In this document: positions 55,346 to 64,000 of the stretch, piece by piece
Layout of the letters: every line of letters starts with the position of its first letter
Position numbering within the stretch: the stretch's first letter is position 1
DNA from: Brachypodium distachyon
Taxonomy: Eukaryota; Streptophyta; Magnoliopsida; Poales; Poaceae
Assembly: GCF_000005505.3 (NCBI RefSeq)
Contig: NC_016133.3
Location: 49,379,237-49,443,236 of the forward strand
Direction of reading: 5' to 3'
Length of the DNA: 64,000 bases
The notes under the pieces: generated by a model
Told to the model about the DNA's origin: nothing
Seen by the model: the letters and a program-made list of their open reading frames with translations, nothing else
Databases searched by the model: none
Position numbers and translations under genes: made by a program

Positions 55346-55878
55346 CACAGGAAGGCGGAGGCTGCTAAAATTGGACGGAGCGAATACGTATAAACTCTTG
55401 GTCAAACCTTTCACTCAAGAGATTCTCTTTATTTCATTGCTAGTGACCCTTGCTTTAATTTGAACAATGCAGATTTTAAAGTTATGGTCAACCCGAATTC
55501 CTGTGCTTCTTTAATTCCTGCCCTGCTTGTTGTCATCTTTAATTAGGTTGTCGAAATGCAAATGGCATGAACATGCGAATATGAAGAATGTATGGTCTCA
55601 TCTTTTGAACCATTCGTATATAGAATGCATTCAGTGCTGTTGCACGACATATATTATTATACATTTCTCCCTCCCCGTTTGGAGCAAAATAAGAGAAATG
55701 GTAGTCTGATAAACAAAGGACAATTGGACACGATGTGCTGCTTAGATGGTTATTTCGAGGTACTATATTTCTGAATCTGACAGCACATATGATTTTGATT
55801 TACAACATTTAAAGTAATGTAAGCCAATTGATCGGTAGTACTACTACTTATGTCAAGATAACAAGGCAATGCATCACG
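55346..55878. other. Leader/promoter region of the DUF247 gene
   Basis: This AT-rich region precedes the DUF247 start codon and is partly duplicated at 54920-55345. No clear TATA box or other gene is seen. Confidence 0.5.
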
Positions 55879-57567
55879 ATGATGGACATCCGCAAAAAAA
55901 GAAAAAAAAAAGAGATGATGGCCAGGCTACAGCGTCGGATGGAAGGAGGACTCAACAACCCTTGGTTTCAGGCGGCGGCCGGCGGCAGTGAGGCCTTCAC
56001 CATCGTGCGGCTGCCGTCCCATTTCCACGAGACGAACGAGGGCCTGTACGAGCCCCGGCTGGTCTCCATCGGGCCGTACCACCTCTCCAGCGCGAGAACC
56101 CGCGGGATGCAGAGCCACAAATGGCGTTTCCTCCGCGACTTCCTCCTCCGGAACCACCACCCCGAGGACGGAAGCAGCTCTGTCCGCCTCCAGCTCCGCC
56201 TTGCCGCCTACATCCGCGCGGCCCGCGGGGTGGAGGCGCGAGCGCGGCGCTGCTATAGCGAGTCCCTTGAGATGGCAAGCGACGACTTCGTGCAGCTGCT
56301 CGTACTGGACGGCTGCTTCATCCTCGAGTTCCTGCTCAAGTCCAGACACAAGGTGCTCGAGGTCGACGCGTACATGCAGTGGGCGCGGATTTACATTTAT
56401 TACGACTTGGTGCTCGTCGAAAACCAGATCCCGTTCTTCGTCCTCGCGGAACTGTACGCCCTTGCGGTGAAGGAGGGGAACAATATTCACCGGCGGGATG
56501 AGAACCTTGATGTTCTCATCTCCAAGTTCTTCAGCCGGCACGAGCCTCTATGCCACCTTCCGGTGCCGGATCAGCAACTCGACATCCCGTGCGTCCACCA
56601 CCTGCTCCATCTACAGTACAGGAGATTGATCGTGACGACTCCGGCAAATGACGGAGCTGGTATACAACCACTCGAGTCAGGTAAACCCAGTGTTCCATCA
56701 CAAAATTAGTCTTTATCATCCTTCATTAGTGGCACATACGGTAAGCAATAGAGCATTCTTTATCATCCCTCATTAGTGGAAAATGATATACGTACATACC
56801 GTAAGCAATAGAGCTGACAATCCGAAACCACACCAGTGGCCTTATCTTCTAGCTTCTCTTCAGACGCCGGCACCGGATCCAACGAGGATGAAGGGGACGA
56901 TGAGCGCGAGCTGGTGATCGGTATCACGCCGCTGGGCGCGGCAGGCAACGCGGCTGCAGGAGCCGCTGGGCGCGAGCAGGTGAACGGGGGGATCACGACG
57001 CCGCTAGCGATTCGGTGCGTGACGGAGCTGCAGGAGTTCGGCGTCACGTTCAAGGAGAAGCCCTCACCGGCAAGCCAGTTCGACGTGACGTTCCGCCGCG
57101 GGAGGATGGAGATCCCACGCCTGGCCATCAACGCCGGCACCAGGATCCTGGTGGCGAACCTGTTCGCTTGGGAGCAGACGACCAAGGAAGACTGGAAGAA
57201 GGGCGTGGTGACGGGGTACCTGGTGCTGATGAACGCGCTGGTGAACACGGCGGCGGACGTGTCCGTGCTCCAGCGCAGGGGCATCCTGGACAACATGCTC
57301 TCCAACGAGGAGGATGCTGCGGCCTTCTTCAACCGCCTCGGCGGCTGCGCGCTCTTCGACCCCGCCGCGCACCGCTACGCGGAGCTGTTCAGGGACGCCA
57401 ACGAGTACTGCGACCACCGCTGGAACCGGTACGTGGCCGTGCTGAAGCGCGACCATCTCCGGAGCCCGTGCTCTATCATCAACCTGCTCGCCGCGGCCAT
57501 CCTCATGTGCATTTCGGTCACGTCTGCCGGCTTCGTCATCTGCCACTACAGTCATGCTTGCTCCTGA
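55879..57567 (+). CDS. DUF247 (UPF0481) membrane-anchored plant protein
   Basis: DUF247 proteins are plant-specific with one C-terminal membrane segment and unknown biochemistry. Two DUF247 genes define male determinants of grass self-incompatibility, but the family is large and this one cannot be assigned that role. Two exons (55879-56680, 56864-57567) encode 501 aa, typical for the family. Conserved marks are VRLPSHF, YEPRLVSIGPYH, the LLVLDGCFILEFLL segment, LVENQIPFFVLAELY, GTRILVANLFAWEQ and YLVLMNALVNTAADVSVL. A terminal hydrophobic helix (about residues 470-495) ends in a short Cys-containing tail. The start ATG at 55879 is followed by Lys-rich residues. A later Met (about residue 15) is an alternative. 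The 183 bp intron lies in the variable linker. The 5' region has a decayed copy upstream. Confidence 0.93.
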
Positions 57568-57859
57568 TCAAACCTCTTGGGCCATGGCCTCTTTTTCAAA
57601 ATTCTTTTTCTTGAGCTAATCTCCTGGCCTCTTGGGCAGACCCACCATGACAGTTGCTTGGTTTTACTTGATCAGTTTTTTCAGTGGTTTACTTAAACAG
57701 TTACTACTTTCAAATTTGAACCGATGCCCAAAATGCATTCAGTTGTTACTGATTTTCTCGCCTACAGGGCTTTTGACTCCTTCGTGGGCCTGCTCGGTAA
57801 TAATGCTTCTACTTGGGCTTTTTGCTGTGACGTTTTTTGATAGAAAAATCTACTAATAT

Positions 57860-57902
57860 CTATAGCTCTCTGTGTGCTCAAAAAAAAAAACTATAGCTCT
57901 CT
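57860..57902. repeat. Tiny A-tailed insertion with 12 bp target duplication
   Basis: CTATAGCTCTCT occurs at 57860-57871 and 57891-57902. It flanks GTGTGCTC plus 11 A (57872-57890). Confidence 0.8.
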
Positions 57903-58281
57903 CTGAATTAGAAGATAGGTTTGGAAGGTGAAAGTGATTTTTCACTGACCTTTTTACATGTTACACGGCCATTCAGGGTGCAGAGATGGGAGATTGACAG
58001 GTAGCATTATCGCCACTTCTTAAAATAAAAACATCGAATCATGTTCAAAAAAATTTCGATGGTTTAATTTTGGCAGAACTAATTTTTGTGACAGTTATAC
58101 ATCACAACTTGTCGAAGATGAGTTTTGCAGTTATAAGTCTTGGTTGGGTCAGCATAGGGCTGAAAATTAAACTCAAACCACGCGAGTGAAACAAATAGCT
58201 CTTTCTTTGGGTCGACTCAAATAACTTGTTCAAAATTAATCCATGTTGTGATTCAAGGCCAGACCCGTCTCTCTTCATTTC

Positions 58282-58324
58282 AGGCACATGGCCAAGCTTT
58301 CCTAAAAAAAAGGCACATGGCCAA
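58282..58324. repeat. Tiny A-tailed insertion with 14 bp target duplication
   Basis: AGGCACATGGCCAA occurs at 58282-58295 and 58311-58324. It flanks GCTTTCCTAAAAAAA (58296-58310). Confidence 0.8.
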
Positions 58325-59453
58325 TCTATCAACTCGACTTAGCTGAACACACCACCTGTACATCCCTCAGATCACCACGTCATGGAGAAACTAAGCCAAA
58401 TTTAGAGGTCATACATGATCATTTTTATTATTTATAACGAATTTAATAAGCCAAACGATCCAACTTGTAAGTTACATGAGTCGGGCCAAGTTTAAGTCGA
58501 ACTTGTTGTCTTAACGTAACGAGCCAAGTGAAACTAGCTTGTGATCTAAATAAGTTTTACCGAGTTGAATCGAGTCAAGCCTAACGAGCCAAGTAAAACT
58601 AGCTTGTGATCGAAATAAGTTCCCATAAGTTTTACCGAGTTGAATCGAGTCGAGCCAAGCGGGCTCGGTATCCAGCACTACGTCAGCATACACTGGCCAT
58701 GAGCCGCAGATCTGCATGCATTATTTTACGGTCCTTCTAACCCTGGGTGAGAGGTGCTTTGCGTGGCTGAAACCATTTTGATGCCAAGCATGCATATGTG
58801 GTTGCAGCAGCCCTGCAGGGTTTGGTTTTGCACGGACTGATATCTGTCTGCTTCTGGACAATGAGATTAACCTTTCCCTTAACTCTTCATTTGTAGAGAA
58901 GTTACGGTCAGAGCTGCTGTATGGCTGATCAGTATTCCCTGTGTTATAGTTCCATAACGCACCAATCCCCTCAATTCTTATTTGTACAGAAGTTACTCTG
59001 AGAGCGGCTGTGTTAATGATCATGCTTTTTTTTTTCTTCCAGAACTGTATACTTGTTCAGTTATATTGCTGTTTGAGTCAACATGAAATTGCTCGGGCTT
59101 TGTTTTCAGTTCATCTGTCTTGATTCTGAAGATGGTTACTTTTTGACGCGGTCTTCAGTTTTAGTTCAACATCTATAGAAGTAGAAGAGGCAAAAGCATT
59201 GAAGTTAACAAAGCTTATCTCAGACTGATCACCGATGGCGTCGAAGCAAACACAATAACTTTGTGATTTTCTGATTTATGCCACAGTTCAGCAGTGCTGC
59301 TGCTACGTCAATATGCACACAGCATGATAGGTTGGACAGAACACTAGCTTTTGTACAACACAGCTGAGAACTAAAGGTACGCAGTCATACAACTCTCTGT
59401 ATACAACAACACTGCAAAATTACAAGAGGAAGTACAACTCCTAGGAGTGTTGT

Positions 59454-60332
59454 TTAGCCAAGATCAGGAACAATGAAGAAATCCTCGTCGTCAGGGATCT
59501 CGATCCGGGCCTTCTTGCTCTGGCGCACGACGGCGGTGGCGGCGCCCCTGCTCGGCCTGTAGTAGGCAGCGTCGTCCGCCGCCTGCGAGTTGAGGAACTC
59601 GGGGACCTCTATCGCCGTCCTGCCGCCCTTGGGCGTCTGGTCTTGGAACAGCTCCATGTCGGCGGTGAACCACTCCAGCTCCTTGAACCCGAGAGGCGAT
59701 TCCTTGTGCAGCTGCAGATGAGAATCAGATGAGATGAGACCCCAAGCAGGCAGGCAAGCACAGTAAAGTACAGTAGAGTTGCTGGACATCGGTTTGGTTG
59801 GAGTTAGTTTTACCTTATCGCTGGACTCGTAGTCGGAGAACTGCAGGAGCTCGTCGACGGCCCAGCCCTGCGGCAGGAACTGCGGCGGCGAGGGAACCTG
59901 CTGGGCCTGGGCCGGCGGGCGCTCGGCCGCGGGGGCCATGGGCGGGGCGTGGTGGTCGGCATCGTGGCTGGCGCCGTGGTCGGCATCGGCGCAGGCGGAG
60001 ACGGGCCCGCCGAAGCCGACGCGGATGCCGGTGGCGAGGTAGCGCTGGTGGTTCCCGGAGAGCGTCCCGGGGACGTGGATGGGCTCGTCGCAGTCGCGGC
60101 AGAAGAGCGCCCTGTCCTCGACGCAGAAGATGAAGGCCGCCTTCTCCTGGCACACGTCGCAGCGCGGGAGCTTGCCGGCGCCGAGCGCGTCCAGGGGAAG
60201 CCTCTGGTGCTTGCTGGCCAGCCTGTTGGCTGCGTGGACCTCGACGTCGCAGCGCCCGCACAGCGCCGCCTCGTCGGCGCAGCACACCACCGTCGCCGCC
60301 GCGACCCCGCACGAGTCGCACTGGATCTTCAT
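59454..60332 (-). CDS. Double B-box zinc-finger protein (STO/BBX24-BBX25-like)
   Basis: BBX24/25-type proteins are nuclear regulators of photomorphogenesis and stress that bind HY5 and COP1. Two exons (59814-60332, 59454-59711) encode 258 aa. B-box 1 spans about residues 5-47 (CDSCGVAAATVVCCADEAAL). B-box 2 spans about 58-96 (CDVCQEKAAFIFCVEDRALF). A His/Ala/Pro-rich linker follows. The C-terminal half has ELLQFSDYES and LGFKELEWF. The tail has KKARIEIPDDEDFF followed by IVPDLG, resembling STO-type C-termini with a COP1-like interaction patch. The start is the ATG at 60332 (MKIQCDSC). The single 102 bp intron has consensus borders but is a multiple of three with no stop in frame, so retention would add 34 residues. 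A decayed copy of the 3' end lies at 54540-54840. Confidence 0.95.
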   Translation of the reverse strand: MKIQCDSCGVAAATVVCCADEAALCGRCDVEVHAANRLASKHQRLPLDALGAGKLPRCDVCQEKAAFIFCVEDRALFCRDCDEPIHVPGTLSGNHQRYLATGIRVGFGGPVSACADADHGASHDADHHAPPMAPAAERPPAQAQQVPSPPQFLPQGWAVDELLQFSDYESSDKVKLTPTKPMSSNSTVLYCACLPAWGLISSDSHLQLHKESPLGFKELEWFTADMELFQDQTPKGGRTAIEVPEFLNSQAADDAAYYRPSRGAATAVVRQSKKARIEIPDDEDFFIVPDLG

Positions 60333-62212
60333 ACCCTAGGCTAGGCTGATCGAGGCGCTGAGCTTCGAGAAGAGATAAGGCTGGTAGGTACCGGTGGCTG
60401 CTGCGAGGAAGAATGGAGGAGAGGGATCCGGAAGCAGGGGCGCGCGGGTGGTGCATATAAGAGCCGGCGCGAGCACGCAACTGCAGGCAGCGCGGGGGCC
60501 AAGGCAATCAGTGAAGCGCGGCGCCGAGCGAGCTTGTGGTGGAGAGCAGGCCGGAGAGACTTGTGGACACGGGCGCTCCTCGGGAAGCAATTTGGGGGAC
60601 ATGGGCGTGACTAGGGGGGCTGTTCCCACCGTGAAAAGGGACGGCGCCCGCTTGCACGTACGGGCCAAGATATTGATTTGGTTCGAGATTTTGATCGCTT
60701 CTCTGCTCTGCTGACTCGGCGGATGCCTTTTCCATATAAAAATCTGGGACGAACTTGTGGTCGTAGCGGCCTGTGCTTTTACTCAGGGACGAGAGAGTTA
60801 CACGTGAAATGGATCATGGAGTTGCACAGTTGCACACAAAGAAAAGTGTAAAAAGATCAAGAAAAGAAAATCGAAACAATTTGACAGCATCGGGTGACAT
60901 GCACTTTAGACTTTAGCATGTCACATGATTTCACTATAATCGGTTTTGGGTCTGAATTTTCATATAATCTTCTCTTAAGGCGGCAAATGAAATTGCTTTT
61001 TTCTTTTCTTTCATATAATCGGTTTCAGGTCTGAATTTTCATCACAACATAGGTTCATGTTGTTTGAATGTTACCTGTTGTTTGCAGCGAAGTCGCTCCC
61101 TTGTGAACGTGGAAATAATCCACAATAATTATTGGGTGAAAATTGTATCCAAGGCATTATATTGTATGGGGTTGTCATCTATTTAGGCTTAGTTTGACAT
61201 TGTTGAACTGTGTAAAATAGCCAAAAGTCAGTTGGAAAAGCTGAATTATCATAATCCATCTTGATGCCAAATGCAGCCTTAGAGCACTTTATACGTGTTA
61301 TCTATATAATTGCCACTAAGGTGGAATGAATGAAACGGTTTTAGTTTTCTATATTTTAGGAACCCACCCTTGGAACCAAATGATTCCTATATTTTTGAGG
61401 AATAAGATAGTTATGCATCTTACTAATTTTTTTTTTTGAAGAATCAAATGGTTCCATTCCAGTTTCATGTATTTGAGCTCAGGAACCAAACATGAAAATG
61501 ATGCTCAAACCTAAAAACATTATATTTCACCATCTTCTAGCAACCAAACTCTGAACAAATTAATATGCGACTATTTAACATCTTGCTAGGGACCGCACTA
61601 AAATGTCTTGTAGGGACATAATACATATGGATTTTCGGTATGTATCGTTATTAATTTCCGTAGAAAAAGTTCTACATAATGAAATGTAAAAACACAAAAT
61701 CTCTTGAATCTAGAGGACCTTAGGTTTTGAAAAATGTTCCATTTAGAGAACATGGCGTTTTGAGTTCAAACTGGAGTGGGGACATCTTCATCACAGTAAT
61801 GCTCATGTGATTGCAGTTTGGGTTAATTTAATTAGGTGGCTTGATGTTTTAATCTAGGGATTACTTCAGAGAAAGAACTGCAGCTGTCTTCCTCTCCTCC
61901 TCTTCTGGTGTGTACGCAACAATGTATGCTCGACAGCACACAACAGCGTTGCTTCATGTTTGCTCATGCTGCAATCGGGTAGATGAAGCACCGTCATCAA
62001 CCGCCAGAAAAATGCCCCATCTTCAGTGATAAGCACAGATTAGGCGTTCGTTGCGGGGGTAAATCAGATAAATTCGAGAAGCAACACCAGCCACAGGTAC
62101 GCTGCTGAGTCTGCATTTAAGCCCGTCCGGATCCTCTGTGCTTCATCCACAATGAAGTTCACGTGGAGCGTACTGTGGTTCACGTGGAGCTCACAAGCTG
62201 CCTGCCTTCGCG
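60333..62212. other. BBX promoter and adjoining intergenic region
   Basis: The first few hundred bases are the BBX 5' UTR and promoter, GC-rich. A TATA-like TTATATG on the minus strand lies near 60453-60460. Further right the sequence is AT-rich. A phrase (ATAATCGGTTT(T/C)(G/A)GGTCTGAATTTTCAT) is directly repeated near 60937 and 61016. No gene is supported. Confidence 0.5.
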
Positions 62213-63345
62213 GTCGTTTTTTTGTGTGGAAAGAACCCTACATTTATATTATAAGCATAGTGGAGAAAATCCACTGGAAGTTACATCCGAATACAGAAGA
62301 GGTTATTAAAAATTTACAAAGCACAGGCAAGCCTTTGTTACACACGAGTACAAGAGATAGACAAGTAGAAACACACGCGTCCAACTCTTTTGCACAGGAT
62401 GCCACGCGTATGAACACGCGTCCGAAGTCCTGCTTTGTTGCCGACCAGTCTCAATCTTGCCGTTGACGAGCTCTAGCGCCGGTCGCCACTGGCAAACGTA
62501 GCAGCTCCTCGGAGAAACAACCTCCGCTAGAACCCTGAAAGGGAATTTCGCAGGTAGAAAAGGCAGCCAGCCAAAGCCATATGATTCAATGGACCCCTTA
62601 CTTCAGCCGCATCAAAGAACCCCTTAGTTTGGTTGATATCTTCTGCAGCCCTCCAAGCCATGCCTCCAACACCACCAAGAGGCCGGTGCCCGCAAAGACC
62701 ACTGAGCGGGCCTCCACAGTGGAGGTTGAAGAGGGTAAGCATCGTAGTCTTGATGGTGAAATCAGCCAGAACAGGTTTCTTCCTGACGAATGAGAATTTT
62801 TTGAACACCATCGCCAAGAAGAGAAGAGAGGAATACCAAAAGAAGGCAAGGATTGTATGCATCCCCTCAAGACATGTACGCTTGGAAAACCAAGAAGAGA
62901 TTGGAGCACTAGGAACAGCACGCCGGAGAAGAAGATCTTGAGAAGCTTTATCCGGCCACAAAATCCAAAAGTTGCAGGGATTTTTAAAGAAGAAAAAAGG
63001 GGACAGGATGGAAGGAGAAGATACCAGGTCACCATCCAGAGGGAAAAGGCACCAGACCTACAAGCTTGGCTACCCAGCTCAGCTCCGGCAAGCCCCCGTC
63101 CACCATGAACGAAGGGGATGAAGCAAGCAGCAGCACTATCGTGACATAGATCTGAGGGAGACGACGATTTATTGGGGTCCGCTTGTGGTTGCACGAGAGC
63201 CATGAGCTCCACGACGAGGAAGCCGACAGGGAGGACAAGGCCTCGATTCGCACACCAGGATCTCCGGCAAGCGCTCCTACTCATCAGAGAACGGAGCAAT
63301 AACATACGCCACGAACTTCTAAAGCAACCATAACAACCCTAAAAC
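62213..63345 (-). mobile_element. Probable LINE-like retroposon remnant on the minus strand
   Basis: On the minus strand the sequence ends in an AT-rich 3' segment (TAATATAAATGTAGGGTTC) and a short A7 tail at 62216-62222, as in LINE or other poly(A) elements. Upstream (62600-63300) there are long open frames, but in several frames at once and with no domain I can recognise. The 5' limit is a guess, and I found no target duplication. Confidence 0.4.
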
Positions 63346-63587
63346 TAGGTGGATGTACATAGGAGAGGGAGGGGCCGAGCCCCTCTCCCTCTTCCCTCAC
63401 ATCGGCGAAGCCAGCGGAGGAGAGAGGGAGAGAGGCGGCAAACGAACTGGAAGGACCGAGAGCACCTGGGAGGGAGGAGGAGAGAGAAACAAAGGAGAGA
63501 AATCCATCCGAACTGGAAGCCCGGGGTCCTTGTGGCTGTGGCTGCCTGTTTCCTCTTTGCAAAATGCGATGCGTCGATGAACAGAGT

Positions 63588-64000
63588 CTTGATGGGTTCG
63601 TTGCATGGAAAACAAAAAATTTCCTACGAGAAGTGCGGAAGAAACCCAAGATCATATCTACTAGATGTAAGTAACGAGAGGGATTATGAGCATCATACCC
63701 TCGGAGACCACAAAGCGTTACGATCACCGGATCGTTGTTGGCATAGTGGAACTTTCAATGAGATCAATCTCAGTGTAGAACCGACGGCACCTCCATGTTA
63801 TCCACACGTTCAGCTTCACGTCGTCTCCTCCTTCTTGATCCAGCAAGCGAGGGGAAGAGGTTGATGATATTCCGGCAGCACGACGGCGTGGTGGTGGCTA
63901 TGGTGGAGAGCTCCACGGGCAGGGCTTTGCTGCGCGCGAGAGAGGAGGAGGAGAGGGGCTCAGGGGAGAGAGATCCAGCTGAGGGCTTGGTGTGTCCTCT
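63588..64000 (+). mobile_element. Partial LTR of a copia-like retrotransposon, cut by the window end
   Basis: From TGATGGGTTCGTTGCATGG onwards the sequence has the landmarks of a common grass copia-type LTR as I remember it: GGAAAACAAAAAATTTCCTA near the start, then a GATCCAGCAAG stretch and CAGCACGACGGCGTGGTGG further in. The start with TG fits an LTR edge. The other end lies beyond the window, so size, pairing and orientation cannot be fixed. Confidence 0.65.

Larger units (their letters stand above)
57568..59453. other. Intergenic region between DUF247 and BBX genes
   Basis: This contains the DUF247 3' UTR and the BBX 3' UTR (right end). Two tiny A-tailed insertions (57860-57902 and 58282-58324) and a tandem duplication at 58517-58655 lie between. 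The last is a roughly 65 bp unit with AACGAGCCAAGT, CTAGCTTGTGATC and TTTTACCGAGTTGAATCGAG, the second copy having an extra 10 bp repeat. No gene is supported. Confidence 0.6.

Noticed and set aside
57015..57614. Alternative-frame open readings over DUF247 exon 2
   Set aside because: They are Arg/Gly-rich shadows. The accepted frame contains the DUF247 motifs and the terminal membrane helix.
62598..63305. A 235-codon minus-strand frame as a membrane protein gene
   Set aside because: Hydrophobic and Ser-rich, but overlapping long frames exist in other phases, there is no domain, and a retroposon-like A-tail follows. I treat it as repeat.

Overview
This window is nuclear DNA from a grass (Poaceae), most likely a small-genome Pooideae species such as a Brachypodium relative. 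The support is GC-rich 5' exons, GT-AG introns, plant-type gene families, many Stowaway MITEs ending in CTCCCTCC with TA target duplications, a Tourist/Harbinger element with a TTA duplication, LINE remnants carrying a plant RNase H domain, and a copia-like LTR running off the right edge. Eleven protein genes in 64 kb is dense for a grass. From memory and unverified, a plastid HDS gene close to RSS1-like and STO-like BBX genes recalls part of the rice chromosome 2 long arm.

Layout, left to right. 389-5342 (-) is the plastid MEP-pathway enzyme HDS/IspG (19 exons). 5343-9725 is non-genic with a MITE and degraded repeats. 9726-11092 (+) is ERG28. 11503-12744 (-) is a secreted GDSL esterase/lipase. 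It is divergent from 13111-15175 (+), a small basic, probably nuclear or nucleolar protein, across about 365 bp. 15176-18198 is intergenic. 18199-23705 (-) is a CMP-sialic-acid-transporter-like nucleotide-sugar transporter (14 exons) with an antisense LINE tail in an intron. 23706-27767 is repeat-rich. 27768-34793 (+) is an ARIADNE RBR ubiquitin ligase (15 exons). 36302-38481 (-) is a nicotinamidase. 40134-41923 (-) is a securin/RSS1/PATRONUS-like cell-cycle protein with a 5'-UTR intron. 42470-47758 is repeat debris. 47759-52516 (+) is a TRM5 tRNA (m1G37) methyltransferase. 53173-54066 is a Harbinger-type element. 54540-55345 holds duplicated remnants of the two genes to its right. 55879-57567 (+) is a DUF247 protein and 59454-60332 (-) a double B-box (STO-like) regulator. 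The last 3.7 kb is mostly repeat, ending in an LTR.

The genes form no operon or cluster. They are unrelated housekeeping and regulatory genes: isoprenoid and sterol synthesis, NAD salvage, tRNA modification, ubiquitin ligation, cell cycle and light signalling. I see no convincing undescribed multi-gene system. The most unusual signals are structural. About nine tiny A-tailed insertions, each flanked by a 12-17 bp duplication, are scattered through the window. The reconstructed TRM5 frame needs an intron starting with TT instead of GT. Splice sites are locally duplicated in TRM5 and in the RBR ligase gene. A BBX-DUF247 segment has been partly duplicated and has decayed. Exon coordinates were worked out by hand from splice consensus, frame continuity and remembered family sequence, without transcript data.
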